Numbered from the stretch's first letter, positions 1 through 8,986 are shown. The stretch: DNA of 64,000 bases from Pseudolabrys sp. (GCA_017849615.1 JAFIGS010000010.1:1-64000); one strand, 5' to 3'. Numbers and translations are program-made. Notes: generated from the sequence alone by a model not told the origin.

Positions 1-30
1 CAGGCCGACAACCCCGCAGTGGTGGATTAA
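1..30 (+). CDS. 3' end of an unidentified gene (partial)
   Basis: Frame 1 from the window edge reads QADNPAVVD and stops with TAA at 28-30. It could be the C-terminus of a gene lying mostly outside the window. Nothing in nine residues identifies it. The only support is that the frame is open to the edge and that the next small ORF starts with its own ribosome site shortly after. Confidence 0.35.
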   Translation, partial: QADNPAVVD

Positions 31-62
31 GCACTCCCTTAAACAAGGAGGGCCTGAAAGGT

Positions 63-140
63 ATGTCCACCAGGGGCTTTGCGGAGCAAACCTATAAACA
101 CCGCGCGCGGAACGCCAAAGGCTCGGCAATTCCGTGGTGA
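63..140 (+). CDS. 25-residue small protein or leader peptide
   Basis: An ATG at 63 opens 25 codons ending with TGA at 138-140. The start has a strong Shine-Dalgarno AAGGAGGG at 45-52 with ten bases of spacing, which is unusual for a chance ORF. The peptide is basic (it contains KHRARNAKG) and ends in PW. No known family was recognised. The coding sequence contains the 5' arm (103-116) of a 14-bp inverted repeat whose partner lies downstream at 199-212, so translation and RNA folding would compete. It may be a true small protein or a leader peptide of a regulatory RNA; no gene on the same strand follows within 5 kb. Confidence 0.45.
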   Translation: MSTRGFAEQTYKHRARNAKGSAIPW

Positions 141-213
141 CTTGCTCGCGTGAATCTAACTCACACATCACGCGAGGCTGCGGGGCTGTTCGGGCCCCGG
201 CGTTCCGCGCGCC
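101..213 (+). ncRNA. structured RNA with multibranch fold
   Basis: A perfect 14-bp inverted repeat (103-116 with 199-212, GCGCGCGGAACGCC and its complement) closes a domain. The domain holds two further perfect hairpins: 145-153 with 168-176 (CTCGCGTGA, 14-nt loop) and 181-186 with 194-199 (CGGGGC, 7-nt loop). Three nested perfect stems in 113 bases are far more than background even at high GC. The strand is assigned from the overlapping small ORF. It could be the structured 3' part of that small mRNA, a regulatory RNA, or a protein-binding DNA palindrome. Confidence 0.5.
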
Positions 214-300
214 CTCGTTCTTCAAGGGGTGCTGGAAATGCGAAACGGGAATGCGGCCTGCCCGGGGCCGGTAAAGAATACGGGCGATGACGCATGCCTA

Positions 301-401
301 GTCATTCCGGGACGCCCGAAGGGCGGACCCGGAATCCATACGCCGCAGCGCCGGGGATATGGATTCCGGGCTCGCTCACTTCGTTCGCGCCCCGGAATGA
401 C
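301..401. repeat. REP-like extragenic palindrome, copy A
   Basis: The element starts GTCATTCCGGG and ends CCCGGAATGAC, with inner mirrored arms CCGGAATCCATA and TATGGATTCCGG. It lies just beyond the 3' end of cheR. Related elements occur at 56816-56900, 58658-58765 and, in a shifted version, 60392-60475. Such palindromes are scattered between genes in Bradyrhizobium-like genomes. Confidence 0.75.
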
Positions 402-407
402 GACAGG

Positions 408-1286
408 CTACAACGCCCGCCGCTGCACCAGGCCCGGGCGCGCAGGCGCATCCCTGGCGGCGAGGTTCGGCGCATAAAGCCCGCGCTTGTCGGGCACCGG
501 CTTGAAGGCATGGGTCAGGCCGACCACGGTCTCGGCGGCGCCGAGCACCAGATAGCCGTCGTCGGCGATCTGCGGCGCCATGCGGTTGAGCACCTGGGTC
601 TTGGTCGGCTGGTCGAAATAGATCAGCACGTTGCGGCAGAACACGATGTCGAACTTGCCGAGCGGCGCGAAATCGTTGAGCAGATTGAGCGTGCGGAATT
701 GCACCATGGCGCGCAGATCGGAGGAGACCTGCCAGGCGTCGCCCACCTGCGTGAAATATTTGAGCAGCATCTGGATCGGCAGGCCGCGCTGCACCTCGAA
801 CTGGCTGTAGGTGCCGGCGCGGGCGCGCTCCAGTACGTCGCCGGAGAGGTCGGTGGCGAGAATGTCGATGCGGAAGCCGTTGAGCGCGCCGCCCCTGGCG
901 GACATCGCCAGCTCCCTGATCGCCATCGCCAGCGAGTAAGGCTCCTGCCCGGTCGAGGCGGCGGCGCACCAGATGCGCAAACGGCGGTCGCGGTCGCGCG
1001 CGGCGGTGAGCGCCGGCAGCATGGTGTCGCGGAAATGCTCGAACGGGATCTTGTCGCGGAAGAAAAAGGTCTCGTTGGTGGTCATCGCCTCGACGGTGTC
1101 GATAGCGAGTTCGGAGGCCGGCATCATGCGGATGCGCGTGACGAGATCGGCGAGCGAGATGAGGCCATGCTTGCGCACCACCGGCATCAGCCGGCTCTCG
1201 GCGAGATACTGCTTCTCGGCATTGAGCACGAGGCCGGAGCGCTCGTGCAGGTATCGCCGCAGGAAATCGAAATCGCCGGGGCTCAT
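408..1286 (-). CDS. cheR: CheR, chemotaxis protein methyltransferase
   Basis: This 292-residue enzyme uses S-adenosylmethionine to methylate glutamates of chemoreceptors. The N-terminal four-helix part is followed by the conserved NETFFFR (71-77) and the SAM-binding segment around [15 protein letters not shown] (106-120). RNVLIYF and LVLGAAE follow towards the C-terminus. The length is normal and no C-terminal receptor-binding pentapeptide domain is fused. Its ATG overlaps the end of cheB by four bases, so the two antagonistic adaptation enzymes are translationally coupled. It is the last gene of the cheA-W-Y-B-R operon. Confidence 0.95.
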   Translation of the reverse strand: MSPGDFDFLRRYLHERSGLVLNAEKQYLAESRLMPVVRKHGLISLADLVTRIRMMPASELAIDTVEAMTTNETFFFRDKIPFEHFRDTMLPALTAARDRDRRLRIWCAAASTGQEPYSLAMAIRELAMSARGGALNGFRIDILATDLSGDVLERARAGTYSQFEVQRGLPIQMLLKYFTQVGDAWQVSSDLRAMVQFRTLNLLNDFAPLGKFDIVFCRNVLIYFDQPTKTQVLNRMAPQIADDGYLVLGAAETVVGLTHAFKPVPDKRGLYAPNLAARDAPARPGLVQRRAL

Positions 1287-2446
1287 GTGCGCTCCGCGGC
1301 GAACAGGCGGTTGAGTTTGGCGGCGATGTCATCCATCGGCAGCACGGCGGAAGCAAGGCCGGCGAGCGCGACCTGCCCCGGCATGCCCCAGACCACGCTG
1401 GAGGCTTCGTCCTGCGCCAGCACATGGCCGCCGGCATGGACGATGTCATGCGCGCCGGCGAGGCCGTCATGGCCCATGCCGGTCAGCACCAGCGCCAGCG
1501 CGCGCGGGCCCCAGACCTGCGCGGCGCTGGAGAACAGCGGGTCCACCGCCGGCTTGCAGAAATTGACCGGCGCGGTGTTGGTGATCTCGATGACGGGCGT
1601 TTGGCCGCGCTGTGCGACGATCATGTGGCGCCCGCCCGGCGCCATGAAGATGGTGCCGGGGACGATCTCCTCGCCATGCACCGCCTCGCGCGCCGGGTGT
1701 TTCGACAGCCGGCTCAGATGCTCGGCGAGGATCGCGGTGAAGGTCGGCGGCATGTGCTGGGTGATGAGCACCGGCACGCGGTCGATCACGGCGCCGATTT
1801 CGGCCACCAGTTTGTTCAGCGCCTGCGGGCCGCCGGTCGAGGCGCCGATGAGGAGAACGCGCGGCGCGGTGGCCGGCATCGGCCGCAGCACGATCGGCGT
1901 TTCCGGTGCGTGATAGTGATGGAGGCTTCTGGCCTGCGGTGCGATCGGCGACGCGTCGGCGGCATGAGCAAGGCCGGCGGTTTTGTTGCGGCGGCCGAGC
2001 TGGCGGATTTTCTCGATCAGCTCGCGGCGGAATTCCGGCGCCGCGCCGACATCGCTCTGGCTCGATGGTTTAGGGATGTAGTCGGTGGCGCCCAGCGACA
2101 ATGCGCGCAGGCTGATCTCGGCGTTCCGCCGCGTCAGCGTCGAGGCCATGATGACGGTGACGCCGGGGCATTTGGCGAGCAGTTGCGGCAGCGCCGTGAT
2201 GCCGTCGAGCTCCGGCATGTCCACGTCGAGGATGACCACGTCCGGGCGGATGCGCTCGATCTGCTCGACCGCCTCGCGGCCGTTGCGCAGCGAGGCGACC
2301 AGCGCCATGTCCGGCTCGGCCTCGATCCAGCGCGCGAACAGGCCGCGCACCACGATGGCGTCGTCGGCGATCATGACGCGCAGGCGCGGCGCGTTGGCCG
2401 CGGCCGGGGCGGTCTGGAGAGCCGCGAGGGTCATCGTGTTCGGCAC
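1283..2446 (-). CDS. cheB: CheB, receptor glutamate methylesterase/deamidase
   Basis: This 387-residue response regulator removes methyl groups from chemoreceptors once phosphorylated by CheA. The N-terminal receiver has D28/D29, phospho-acceptor D74 in VILDVDMPE and K126. A variable linker (about 140-190) leads to the esterase domain with S203 in GASTGGPQ, H231 in TQHMPP and D327 in TGMGHDG. All three catalytic residues are present. It sits between cheY and cheR, 22 bases after cheY, and shares a four-base overlap with cheR. M5 is an alternative start. Confidence 0.95.
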   Translation of the reverse strand: MPNTMTLAALQTAPAAANAPRLRVMIADDAIVVRGLFARWIEAEPDMALVASLRNGREAVEQIERIRPDVVILDVDMPELDGITALPQLLAKCPGVTVIMASTLTRRNAEISLRALSLGATDYIPKPSSQSDVGAAPEFRRELIEKIRQLGRRNKTAGLAHAADASPIAPQARSLHHYHAPETPIVLRPMPATAPRVLLIGASTGGPQALNKLVAEIGAVIDRVPVLITQHMPPTFTAILAEHLSRLSKHPAREAVHGEEIVPGTIFMAPGGRHMIVAQRGQTPVIEITNTAPVNFCKPAVDPLFSSAAQVWGPRALALVLTGMGHDGLAGAHDIVHAGGHVLAQDEASSVVWGMPGQVALAGLASAVLPMDDIAAKLNRLFAAERT

Positions 2447-2468
2447 GGGCGGGCTCTTCCTGGCGGCG

Positions 2469-2834
2469 TCAGATCAGTCCGACTTCCTGAAACTTCGCCT
2501 CGACGATCTCCTTGTCGAACGGCTTCATGATGTACTCGTTGGCGCCGGCGTGCAGCGCGCGCGCGATGTGCGCGACGTCGTTCTCCGTGGTGCAGAACAC
2601 CACCTTCGGCCCGTCGCCGCCAGGCAGCCGGCGCAGGCTGCGCAGGAATTCGAAGCCGTCCATCTTCGGCATGTTCCAGTCGAGCAGGATGGCCTCGGGC
2701 AGTTTGCGCTTGCACAGGTCGAGCGCCTGCTCGCCGTCCTCGGCTTCCTCGATGGTGAATTCGAGGCCTTCCAGAATGCGGCGCGCCACCTTGCGGATGA
2801 CGCTGGAGTCGTCGACGACCAGACAGGTTTTCAT
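2469..2834 (-). CDS. cheY: CheY-type single-domain response regulator
   Basis: This 121-residue receiver domain has acidic pair D8/D9, phospho-acceptor D52 in [12 protein letters not shown]82/T83 and K104 in MKPFD. The length is that of a stand-alone CheY. It would be phosphorylated by the CheA encoded two genes upstream and control a motor or another output. No flagellar or pilus gene is in the window, so the output cannot be read from context. Confidence 0.93.
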   Translation of the reverse strand: MKTCLVVDDSSVIRKVARRILEGLEFTIEEAEDGEQALDLCKRKLPEAILLDWNMPKMDGFEFLRSLRRLPGGDGPKVVFCTTENDVAHIARALHAGANEYIMKPFDKEIVEAKFQEVGLI

Positions 2835-2883
2835 GGTTTCATCCTCGTCATCTTGTTGCGATTATGGTTGGCGGTGCGTTTTG

Positions 2884-3339
2884 TCATGCGGCGGCGGCCC
2901 GCGGCGCGATATCGAGTACGCGGTCGACGTCGAGCACCAGCAGCAGGCGGTGCTCGAGGCGATAGATGCCGGTCGAAACAGCGGCGAGCTTGGGGTCGAG
3001 GTTCACCGGGTTGCGCTCGAAATCGGCGGCGTCGAGGCTCATCACCTCGCCGACCTGGTCGATCATCAGCCCGTAGGATTCGCCCTTGCGCTCGACGCCG
3101 ATGGCCATGGCGGAGGGCGCGCGGCGCTCAAGGCCAAGGCGCTGGCACAGGTCGAGCAAGGTCACGATGCGGCCGCGCAGATTGAGAATGCCGGCGATCT
3201 CCGGCGGCGCCAGCGGCACGCGCGTGATGCGCTCGGGCAGGAAGACGTCCTGCACCCGCCCGATCGGCAGGCCGAACAGTTCGCCGCCCACCATGGCGGT
3301 GACGTAGTCGTTGAAGGTGTTCTCGGTGCCGTGTGTCAT
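2884..3339 (-). CDS. cheW: CheW, chemotaxis coupling protein
   Basis: This 151-residue single CheW domain links receptors to the kinase CheA. Family hallmarks are GGELFGLPIGRVQDVF near the start, NLRGRIVTLLDL in the middle and YGLMIDQVGEV after it. It lies directly downstream of cheA with an 8-base gap and upstream of cheY, so it belongs to the same transcript. Length and motifs are ordinary. Confidence 0.93.
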   Translation of the reverse strand: MTHGTENTFNDYVTAMVGGELFGLPIGRVQDVFLPERITRVPLAPPEIAGILNLRGRIVTLLDLCQRLGLERRAPSAMAIGVERKGESYGLMIDQVGEVMSLDAADFERNPVNLDPKLAAVSTGIYRLEHRLLLVLDVDRVLDIAPRAAAA

Positions 3340-3347
3340 CTGGGTGC

Positions 3348-5945
3348 CTATGCCGCGTCAACGCCGGCCTGCTCCATCAGCGCGGCGATGAGGCCCTGGC
3401 GATCGAACTTGGCGACGTAGTCGTGCAAACCGGCGCGACGGCCGCGCTCGATCAGCTCGGGCGAAACCTGCGACGACAGCGCGATCACCGGCGTCGCGGC
3501 GCTGCGCGGATCCGCGCGCAACGCTTCGGCAAGTTCGAAGCCGTCCATGTCGGGCATGTCGATGTCCGTGACGACGCTGTCGAACGACTTGCCTTCCTCG
3601 ATCAGCTTGAGCGCTTCTTTGGCGGATCCGGCGGCGGTTACGGCGTAGCCGGCCGCCTGCAGCACCGGGAGCAGCATGTTGCGGAAGAACGGCGAGTCAT
3701 CGACCAGCAGGATGCTGCGCTGGCGCTCGCGCCGCGTGCCGTCCTTGCGGCGGAACCAGTCCTCGAAAGCGAGCGGCAGGAAATGCGCCACGTCAACGAT
3801 CTCGGTCGCCTGCCCCTTGATGACGGCGGAGCCGATCACGCCGGCATTGCCGCTGCTGACCTGGATGTCGAGCCGGTCCTCGACGATATCGACGATCTCG
3901 TCGACGACCAGCGCCATCGAGCGCACGCCGTCGGAGAACACCAGAAGCGGCTGCGCGCCTTCGCTGCGCACCGGCTTCTCCGTCATGCTGACAAGCGGCA
4001 TCAACTGGCCGCGGTACTGCACCATGTGACGCCCGTTCGACAGTTCGATCTTGCGGGCGTCGATTTCCTCGAGCCGCGTGATCAGCGACAGCGGCACGGC
4101 CTTGGGCTGGCTCGATCCGGCGCGGAACAGCAGCAGCGAGGTGGTGTCGTCGGCGGCTTCCTCCGCGCGCTGGGTGTGCCCGCGCTCGGCCGTGGCGGCA
4201 TGCGTCGCGGCCGCCGAACCGAGCGAGCGGGCGACGCCGTTCGGATCGATGATCATGATCACCGCGCCGTCGCCGAGAATGGTATTGCCGGAGAACATCG
4301 GAATGTCGCGCAGTTTGCTCGACATCGGCTTGACCACGATTTCCTCGGTGTGGAACACGCTGTCGACGACGATGCCGAAGGTCTGGCTGCCGACCTGCGT
4401 GACGACGATATAGGCCCCGTCGCTGACGTCCTTGCCTTCGATCTCCAGCAGACTGGACAAGCGCGCCAGCGGCAGCAGCTTATCGCGCAGGCGCAGCACC
4501 GCGGTATCCTTGATCCACTCGATGCGCTGATCGCCGCCCTTGCGCACGCGCACCAGCTCGATCACCGACAATTGCGGAATGGCGAAGCGGCTGCCGCCGA
4601 CCTCGACGATCAGCGCGGCGATGATCGCCAGCGTCAGCGGAATCTTGATGATGAAGCTGACGCCCTGCCCGGCCACGGACTTGACGTCGATGGTGCCGCC
4701 GATCTGGTCGATGTTGTTGCGCACCACGTCCATGCCGACGCCGCGGCCGGACACGCTGGTCACTTCCTGCGCGGTCGAAAAACCGGCGGCGAAGATGAAC
4801 TTGTGAATCTGCGCGTCGGACAGTTTCTCGGCCTCGGCTTCAGAGACCAGCCCCTGCGCGATCGCTTTCGCCTTGATGCGGGCCGTGTTCAGGCCGCGGC
4901 CGTCATCGGACACCAGAATGATGATGTGGCCACCCTCGTGATAGGCCGACAGGCGGATATGGCCCTGCGGCGCCTTGCCGGCGGCCCGGCGCTCGGCGGC
5001 GTTTTCGAGGCCATGATCCGCCGAATTGCGCAGCATGTGCGTCAACGGATCCTTGATCTGGTCGAGCACCTGGCGGTCGAGTTCTGTTTCCGCGCCCTGC
5101 AGTTCGAGTTCGATCTGCTTGCCGAGATCGTGCGCGAGATCGCGCACGATGCGGGGGAATTTCTGCCAGGCACTGCCGATCGGCTGCATGCGCGTCTTCA
5201 TGACGCCTTCCTGCAACTCGGCGGTGACATTCGACAGGCGCTGCAGCGGCGTCTTGAATTCGGAATCGTCGTGGCGGCGAACGATTTCGAGAAGCTGGTT
5301 GCGCGTGAGCACCAGTTCCGAGACCATCGTCATCAGGTGCTCGATGGTATCGACCGTAACACGGATCGATTGCGCCGAAGTTTTGACCGCTTCTTCTTCC
5401 TTCACCGCCTCCTGCGCCACAGGCTTGGCAGCCTTGGCCGGGCGCGGATCGACCGGTGTTTCCTGGAAGGCGCGTTCGAGTTCCTCGAGCGACACTTCAC
5501 CCGGGCGCAAGGGCCGGCCGAGTGTCCGCTCCGTTGTCGCGATAGCAATCTGCTCGGGTTTTCCCGCACGCTCGGCGATGCGCTGCAGGTCGGCGATCAG
5601 ATCGCTGTCGGAGCCTTCCGGCTCGCGCTGGTCGCGGTCGAGCGCCGCGAGGATTTCCTTGATACGGTCGATCGTTGCGAGAATGACCGTAACGGCTTCA
5701 TGCGTCGCCGGCATGCCGTCGCGGAACTTGCCCATCACCGTCTCGGCGGCATGCGCCAGGGTCTCGAGGCGCGGCAGACCTAGAAACCCGCAGGTCCCCT
5801 TGATCGTGTGAACGAGGCGGAAAATGTTGGCGAGAATGCGCGCATTATTCGGGTCCTGCTCGAAACGAACGAGCTCGATATCGACCACGTCGAGACTCTC
5901 ATTGGTCTCGGTGACGAATTCCCGCAGCAGATCGTCCATGAACAC
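3348..5945 (-). CDS. cheA: CheA hybrid histidine kinase with C-terminal receiver
   Basis: This 865-residue kinase starts with an Hpt domain (H46 in RLVHTIKGTCGF). A linker without an obvious CheY-binding P2 domain follows, then the dimerisation and ATPase domains (MLRNSADHGLE, DDGRGL, GRGVGMDVVRNNI). One CheW-like domain and a second CheW-like stretch (around SLLLFRAGS) precede a complete receiver at 743-865 (D749/D750, D794, K846). The fused receiver means phosphate can pass to CheY, CheB or its own C-terminus, which often acts as a sink. It is the first gene of the operon; a CtrA box lies 112 bases upstream. Confidence 0.95.
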   Translation of the reverse strand: MFMDDLLREFVTETNESLDVVDIELVRFEQDPNNARILANIFRLVHTIKGTCGFLGLPRLETLAHAAETVMGKFRDGMPATHEAVTVILATIDRIKEILAALDRDQREPEGSDSDLIADLQRIAERAGKPEQIAIATTERTLGRPLRPGEVSLEELERAFQETPVDPRPAKAAKPVAQEAVKEEEAVKTSAQSIRVTVDTIEHLMTMVSELVLTRNQLLEIVRRHDDSEFKTPLQRLSNVTAELQEGVMKTRMQPIGSAWQKFPRIVRDLAHDLGKQIELELQGAETELDRQVLDQIKDPLTHMLRNSADHGLENAAERRAAGKAPQGHIRLSAYHEGGHIIILVSDDGRGLNTARIKAKAIAQGLVSEAEAEKLSDAQIHKFIFAAGFSTAQEVTSVSGRGVGMDVVRNNIDQIGGTIDVKSVAGQGVSFIIKIPLTLAIIAALIVEVGGSRFAIPQLSVIELVRVRKGGDQRIEWIKDTAVLRLRDKLLPLARLSSLLEIEGKDVSDGAYIVVTQVGSQTFGIVVDSVFHTEEIVVKPMSSKLRDIPMFSGNTILGDGAVIMIIDPNGVARSLGSAAATHAATAERGHTQRAEEAADDTTSLLLFRAGSSQPKAVPLSLITRLEEIDARKIELSNGRHMVQYRGQLMPLVSMTEKPVRSEGAQPLLVFSDGVRSMALVVDEIVDIVEDRLDIQVSSGNAGVIGSAVIKGQATEIVDVAHFLPLAFEDWFRRKDGTRRERQRSILLVDDSPFFRNMLLPVLQAAGYAVTAAGSAKEALKLIEEGKSFDSVVTDIDMPDMDGFELAEALRADPRSAATPVIALSSQVSPELIERGRRAGLHDYVAKFDRQGLIAALMEQAGVDAA

Positions 5946-6056
5946 AGGCCTTCATCGACGGGCGGTCAGCCCGTGCGCCACTCCCCGTCGGAAGCGACGG
6001 CAGTGTGGGCGATGAAGGGTTTAATTTTGGTTGCAAAACTCTAAATACGCGCGGCG

Positions 6057-6071
6057 TTAAGGCTTCATTAA
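6057..6071. promoter_or_regulatory. CtrA-type binding site upstream of cheA
   Basis: TTAAGGCTTCATTAA is an exact full CtrA box (TTAA-N7-TTAA). It lies in the 189-base gap between chpT and cheA, 112 bases before the cheA start, where it could drive or repress the chemotaxis operon. CtrA is the alphaproteobacterial cell-cycle and motility regulator phosphorylated through ChpT, whose gene is the next one upstream. Nothing else is apparent in the gap. Confidence 0.55.
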
Positions 6072-6134
6072 CCGCATCAAACGGCCCCAAAACGCCTCTC
6101 CGGCTTCATTAAATCTAAGCCGGGGCTCAACGCC

Positions 6135-6770
6135 CTAAGCGGCGCTGACAACGACGGCATCGCCGTTCATGGCCACGCCGGATTTGAGGCCGCAGGCCTG
6201 CGCCAGCAGGTAGGTGTAGTACGGCTGGATCTTGTGCGCATCGACACCGTCAGGCCCGACCTCGCCGGCCAGCAGCGGCGGCACCGCCGCCAGCACCTTG
6301 GCATTGGTCCCGGTCGAGGTGACCTTGAAGCCCATGGCGTCGCCCTCGCCGACCGGATCGACCGCGATCTGACCGCCGCGCGGGATCGCCTGGCTGGCGA
6401 TCAGCACCATGTTGAGCAGCAGCTTGACCCGGTTCTTGCCCATCAGCACGCGCGGAATATTCCAGGCGATCCTGGTCTTGTCGTCCTCGAGAAAGCCGCG
6501 GGAAATCTTCTCGGCATCGCCGGTGTCGATCTGCGAGCCGGCCGACCCGGCAGCGCCGAAAGCGATACGGCAGAACTGCAGCTTGGCCGAGGCGGTGTTG
6601 GCGCTTTTCCTGATCAGCTCGAGCGCGAATTCGCGGGTCTCCTCGTCCTTGTCCTCGGCCAGCACTTCCAGACCGTTGACGATGGCGCCGACCGGGCTGA
6701 TCAGGTCGTGGCAGACCCGCGAGCACAGCAAGGCCGCAAGGTCGAGCGCTTCGATAGATGAACCGGACAT
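6135..6770 (-). CDS. chpT: ChpT, histidine phosphotransferase of the CtrA pathway
   Basis: This 211-residue protein resembles a degenerate histidine kinase. The helical hairpin carries the phospho-histidine H21 in SRVCHDLISPVGAIVNGLE, followed by a C-terminal ATPase-like fold lacking nucleotide-binding boxes. In Caulobacter and Brucella ChpT passes phosphate from CckA to CtrA and CpdR. The start has GGAGG seven bases upstream. The cheA operon follows in the same direction. The upstream neighbour is divergent. Confidence 0.9.
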   Translation of the reverse strand: MSGSSIEALDLAALLCSRVCHDLISPVGAIVNGLEVLAEDKDEETREFALELIRKSANTASAKLQFCRIAFGAAGSAGSQIDTGDAEKISRGFLEDDKTRIAWNIPRVLMGKNRVKLLLNMVLIASQAIPRGGQIAVDPVGEGDAMGFKVTSTGTNAKVLAAVPPLLAGEVGPDGVDAHKIQPYYTYLLAQACGLKSGVAMNGDAVVVSAA

Positions 6771-6914
6771 GTGACGGCCTCCGCGCGAGAGTTTCTAATC
6801 GGGACGGCCGAATCGCTGTCGCATCGGCGCTGGCTGCGTGATACACCGCACATCCGCGACCGCCAAGGACGCAGAAAAGCCCGTCGATTTAGGTTTAAAG
6901 ACGCGATCAGGCCT

Positions 6915-7751
6915 GTGCAGGACATCTCGCCGCAGCAAGCCCAGGAGATCATCGGGGACCTCACCGCCATCGCCGCCCGCGCCAGCGCCGCGACTTTGGC
7001 CGTGCCCTTCTCGGCGATCGAACAGCGTACCAAGAACGATTTGTCGCCGGTGACTGCCGCCGATGAGGCCGCGGAGGCCATCATACTTGACGGTCTGGCG
7101 CTGCTTTGCCCCGGCGTGCCGGTGGTCGCGGAAGAGAGCGTCGCCGGCGGCCGCATCCCGGCCTCCTTGGACGGCAGTTTTTTCTGTGTCGATCCGCTGG
7201 ACGGCACCAAGGAATTCCTCGCCGGACGCGACGAGTTCACCGTCAATATTGCGCTGATCACGAAGGGCGAAGCCATTGCCGGTGTCATCGCCGCGCCGGC
7301 GCAGGGCCTGCTGTGGCGCGGCGTGACCGGTTTCTCTGCCGAGCGGCTGCGGCTCAAGCTGTCGGGCGGCGTCGCCGAAGCTTGCGAGCCGGCCGCGATC
7401 CATACCCGGCCGGCGCCGGCACGGCTCACGGTCGCGACGTCGCGCACGCATCTCGACGATGTGACGGAAGCCTTCATCGCCCGGCTGCCGGTCGGGAAGC
7501 GTTACATGTGCGGCTCGTCGGTGAAATTCTGCCAGTTGGCCGAAGGCCGGGCGGACATCTACCCGCGCTTTTCCCCGACCAGCGATTGGGACATCGCCGC
7601 CGGCGTCGCCATCCTGACGGCGGCGGGCGGCGCCGCTCAGGCGCCGGCAGGCGGCCCGCTCCGCTTCGGCAACCGCGCCGGCAAATTCCATGTGCCCGGC
7701 TTCATCGCGGTGGGCGATCCCGCGGGCCTGCCTGCGCTACGCGGGGTCTGA
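6915..7751 (+). CDS. cysQ: CysQ, 3'(2'),5'-bisphosphate nucleotidase
   Basis: This inositol-monophosphatase-family enzyme hydrolyses PAP to AMP, protecting sulfate assimilation and RNA turnover. Metal-site motifs are VAEESVAGG, VDPLDGTKEFL and SDWDIAAGVAIL. The frame is open from a GTG at 6771, but that would abut the divergent chpT start and add 48 residues with no family similarity. The GTG at 6915 (VQDISPQQAQE) gives the normal length of about 278 residues, so it is preferred. No strong ribosome site marks either start. Confidence 0.85.
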   Translation: MQDISPQQAQEIIGDLTAIAARASAATLAVPFSAIEQRTKNDLSPVTAADEAAEAIILDGLALLCPGVPVVAEESVAGGRIPASLDGSFFCVDPLDGTKEFLAGRDEFTVNIALITKGEAIAGVIAAPAQGLLWRGVTGFSAERLRLKLSGGVAEACEPAAIHTRPAPARLTVATSRTHLDDVTEAFIARLPVGKRYMCGSSVKFCQLAEGRADIYPRFSPTSDWDIAAGVAILTAAGGAAQAPAGGPLRFGNRAGKFHVPGFIAVGDPAGLPALRGV

Positions 7752-7755
7752 AACG

Positions 7756-8256
7756 TCAGCGCGAGATCAGATAGGATACCGAAGGCCATTTCTGCCGGGC
7801 GCGCTCGATGATGCGCTCCGGGTCGGCCAGGAATTCGGCGCGCGCGGCATCGTCATAGAATAAATAAAGACGCTCGCCCGCGATCGCCCAAATCAATGGA
7901 TGACCGGGTACGGCGGTGTCGCGGCCGATCGCTACCGGATCGAAGCCGCCGAATTGCGGGCCGTAAACCTCCGGCTGGTCGGCGAAAGCGGCGCGGTTGC
8001 CCTCGTTCTCGAAACGCCAGATCACGCCCGCGACCCTGAGTTCAAGCTCCGGCCGGCCCTGCGCCGCCCGGCCGCGCGAGAAGTAAGCGACCGGGTCGAA
8101 GCCGCTGACGGCAAGTCCGCTGGCCGGATCGACCACAACCCGCTCCAGCGGCCCGGCGGCGTTGGCGTGCGGACCGCCCAGGACGAGGATGGCCCCCGCC
8201 GCCACTATTGCGGCCGAAAACCACCACCGCTTTTTTTGCTGCCGTGCTGCCGTCAT
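7756..8256 (-). CDS. YHS-domain protein, membrane-anchored or secreted
   Basis: From the ATG at 8256 the protein has 166 residues. A basic start and hydrophobic segment (WWFSAAIVAAGAILVL) form a signal peptide or anchor. The YHS-like motif GLAVSGFDPVAYFSRG follows, then a domain with aromatic and acidic residues to the end. Such proteins are often periplasmic and possibly metal-related, but the function is unknown. The frame remains open to 8301, with other possible ATGs at 8271 and 8301. It ends four bases from the convergent cysQ. Confidence 0.7.
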   Translation of the reverse strand: MTAARQQKKRWWFSAAIVAAGAILVLGGPHANAAGPLERVVVDPASGLAVSGFDPVAYFSRGRAAQGRPELELRVAGVIWRFENEGNRAAFADQPEVYGPQFGGFDPVAIGRDTAVPGHPLIWAIAGERLYLFYDDAARAEFLADPERIIERARQKWPSVSYLISR

Positions 8257-8374
8257 AGTTCCAAGGGACATAAGGTCGATTCGACTGCGCTTCCGGGACA
8301 CCTTAGGCCCCCGGCGTGAGCGTGACGTTAAATGCCTTCAACCGGGCCAGGCGGCCCTTGCCATGGAGCCTTCG

Positions 8375-8986
8375 ATGCGCGCCTCGTTCCGGTCTGCAGC
8401 CCTGAGCTTCTGCCTGCTTTTCCCCGGTCTGGCCCAGGCCCAGACTGGCGCGCCTCCGCCGCAGCAGGTTCAGCCGGCCCCTCAGCAGCAACAGCAGCGC
8501 GGCGGCACCTTTACCGTCGATGAAATCGTCAGCACCGGCCACCAGTTCTTCGGCACGGTCTCACGCGGGCTCGCCCAGGTGGTGGAAACGGCGGTCGGCC
8601 GCTGGGGCCAGCCGAACGGCTACATCCTCGGCCAGGAGGGCTCCGGCGCTTTCATTGTCGGCCTGCGCTATGGCGACGGCACCCTCTATACCAAGAATGC
8701 CGGCGACCTGCGGGTGTTCTGGGAAGGCCCGTCCATCGGCTTCGACACCGGCGGCGAAGGCGCCCGGACCATGATGCTGGTCTACAACCTGCCATCGACC
8801 GACGCGATCTACCAGCGTTTTGGCGGCGTCGACGGCTCGGCCTATTTCATCGGCGGCTTCGGCATGACGGCGCTGACCGCCAATAATATCGTCCTGGTGC
8901 CGATCCGCTCCGGCGTCGGGCTCCGCCTTGGGGCCAATATCGGCTATTTGAAATTTACCCCGAAGGCGACCTGGAATCCCTTCTGA
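8375..8986 (+). CDS. eipA: EipA family (DUF1134) envelope integrity protein
   Basis: The 203-residue product has a classic signal peptide (RASFRSAALSFCLLFPGLAQAQ), a Gln/Pro-rich linker, and the DUF1134 domain beginning GGTFTVDEIVSTGHQFFG and ending in KATWNPF. Brucella EipA is a periplasmic protein required for envelope integrity. The ATG at 8375 is chosen because GGAG lies six bases upstream and gives a clean signal peptide; an ATG at 8363 is also in frame. It is divergent from the YHS gene. Confidence 0.85.
   Translation: MRASFRSAALSFCLLFPGLAQAQTGAPPPQQVQPAPQQQQQRGGTFTVDEIVSTGHQFFGTVSRGLAQVVETAVGRWGQPNGYILGQEGSGAFIVGLRYGDGTLYTKNAGDLRVFWEGPSIGFDTGGEGARTMMLVYNLPSTDAIYQRFGGVDGSAYFIGGFGMTALTANNIVLVPIRSGVGLRLGANIGYLKFTPKATWNPF

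Noticed and set aside
294-1913. Plus-strand open frame of 539 codons opposite cheR and cheB
   Set aside because: It is a shadow of the two che genes: His/Arg/Ala-biased composition, no family, no ribosome site. The minus-strand genes have complete catalytic motifs.
3333-5783. Plus-strand open frame of 816 codons opposite cheA
   Set aside because: High-GC antisense frame rich in Arg, His, Asp and Gln without domains. CheA on the minus strand accounts for the sequence.
6771-6914. N-terminal extension of CysQ from the GTG at 6771
   Set aside because: The 48 extra residues would abut the divergent chpT start, leave no promoter and match no family member.
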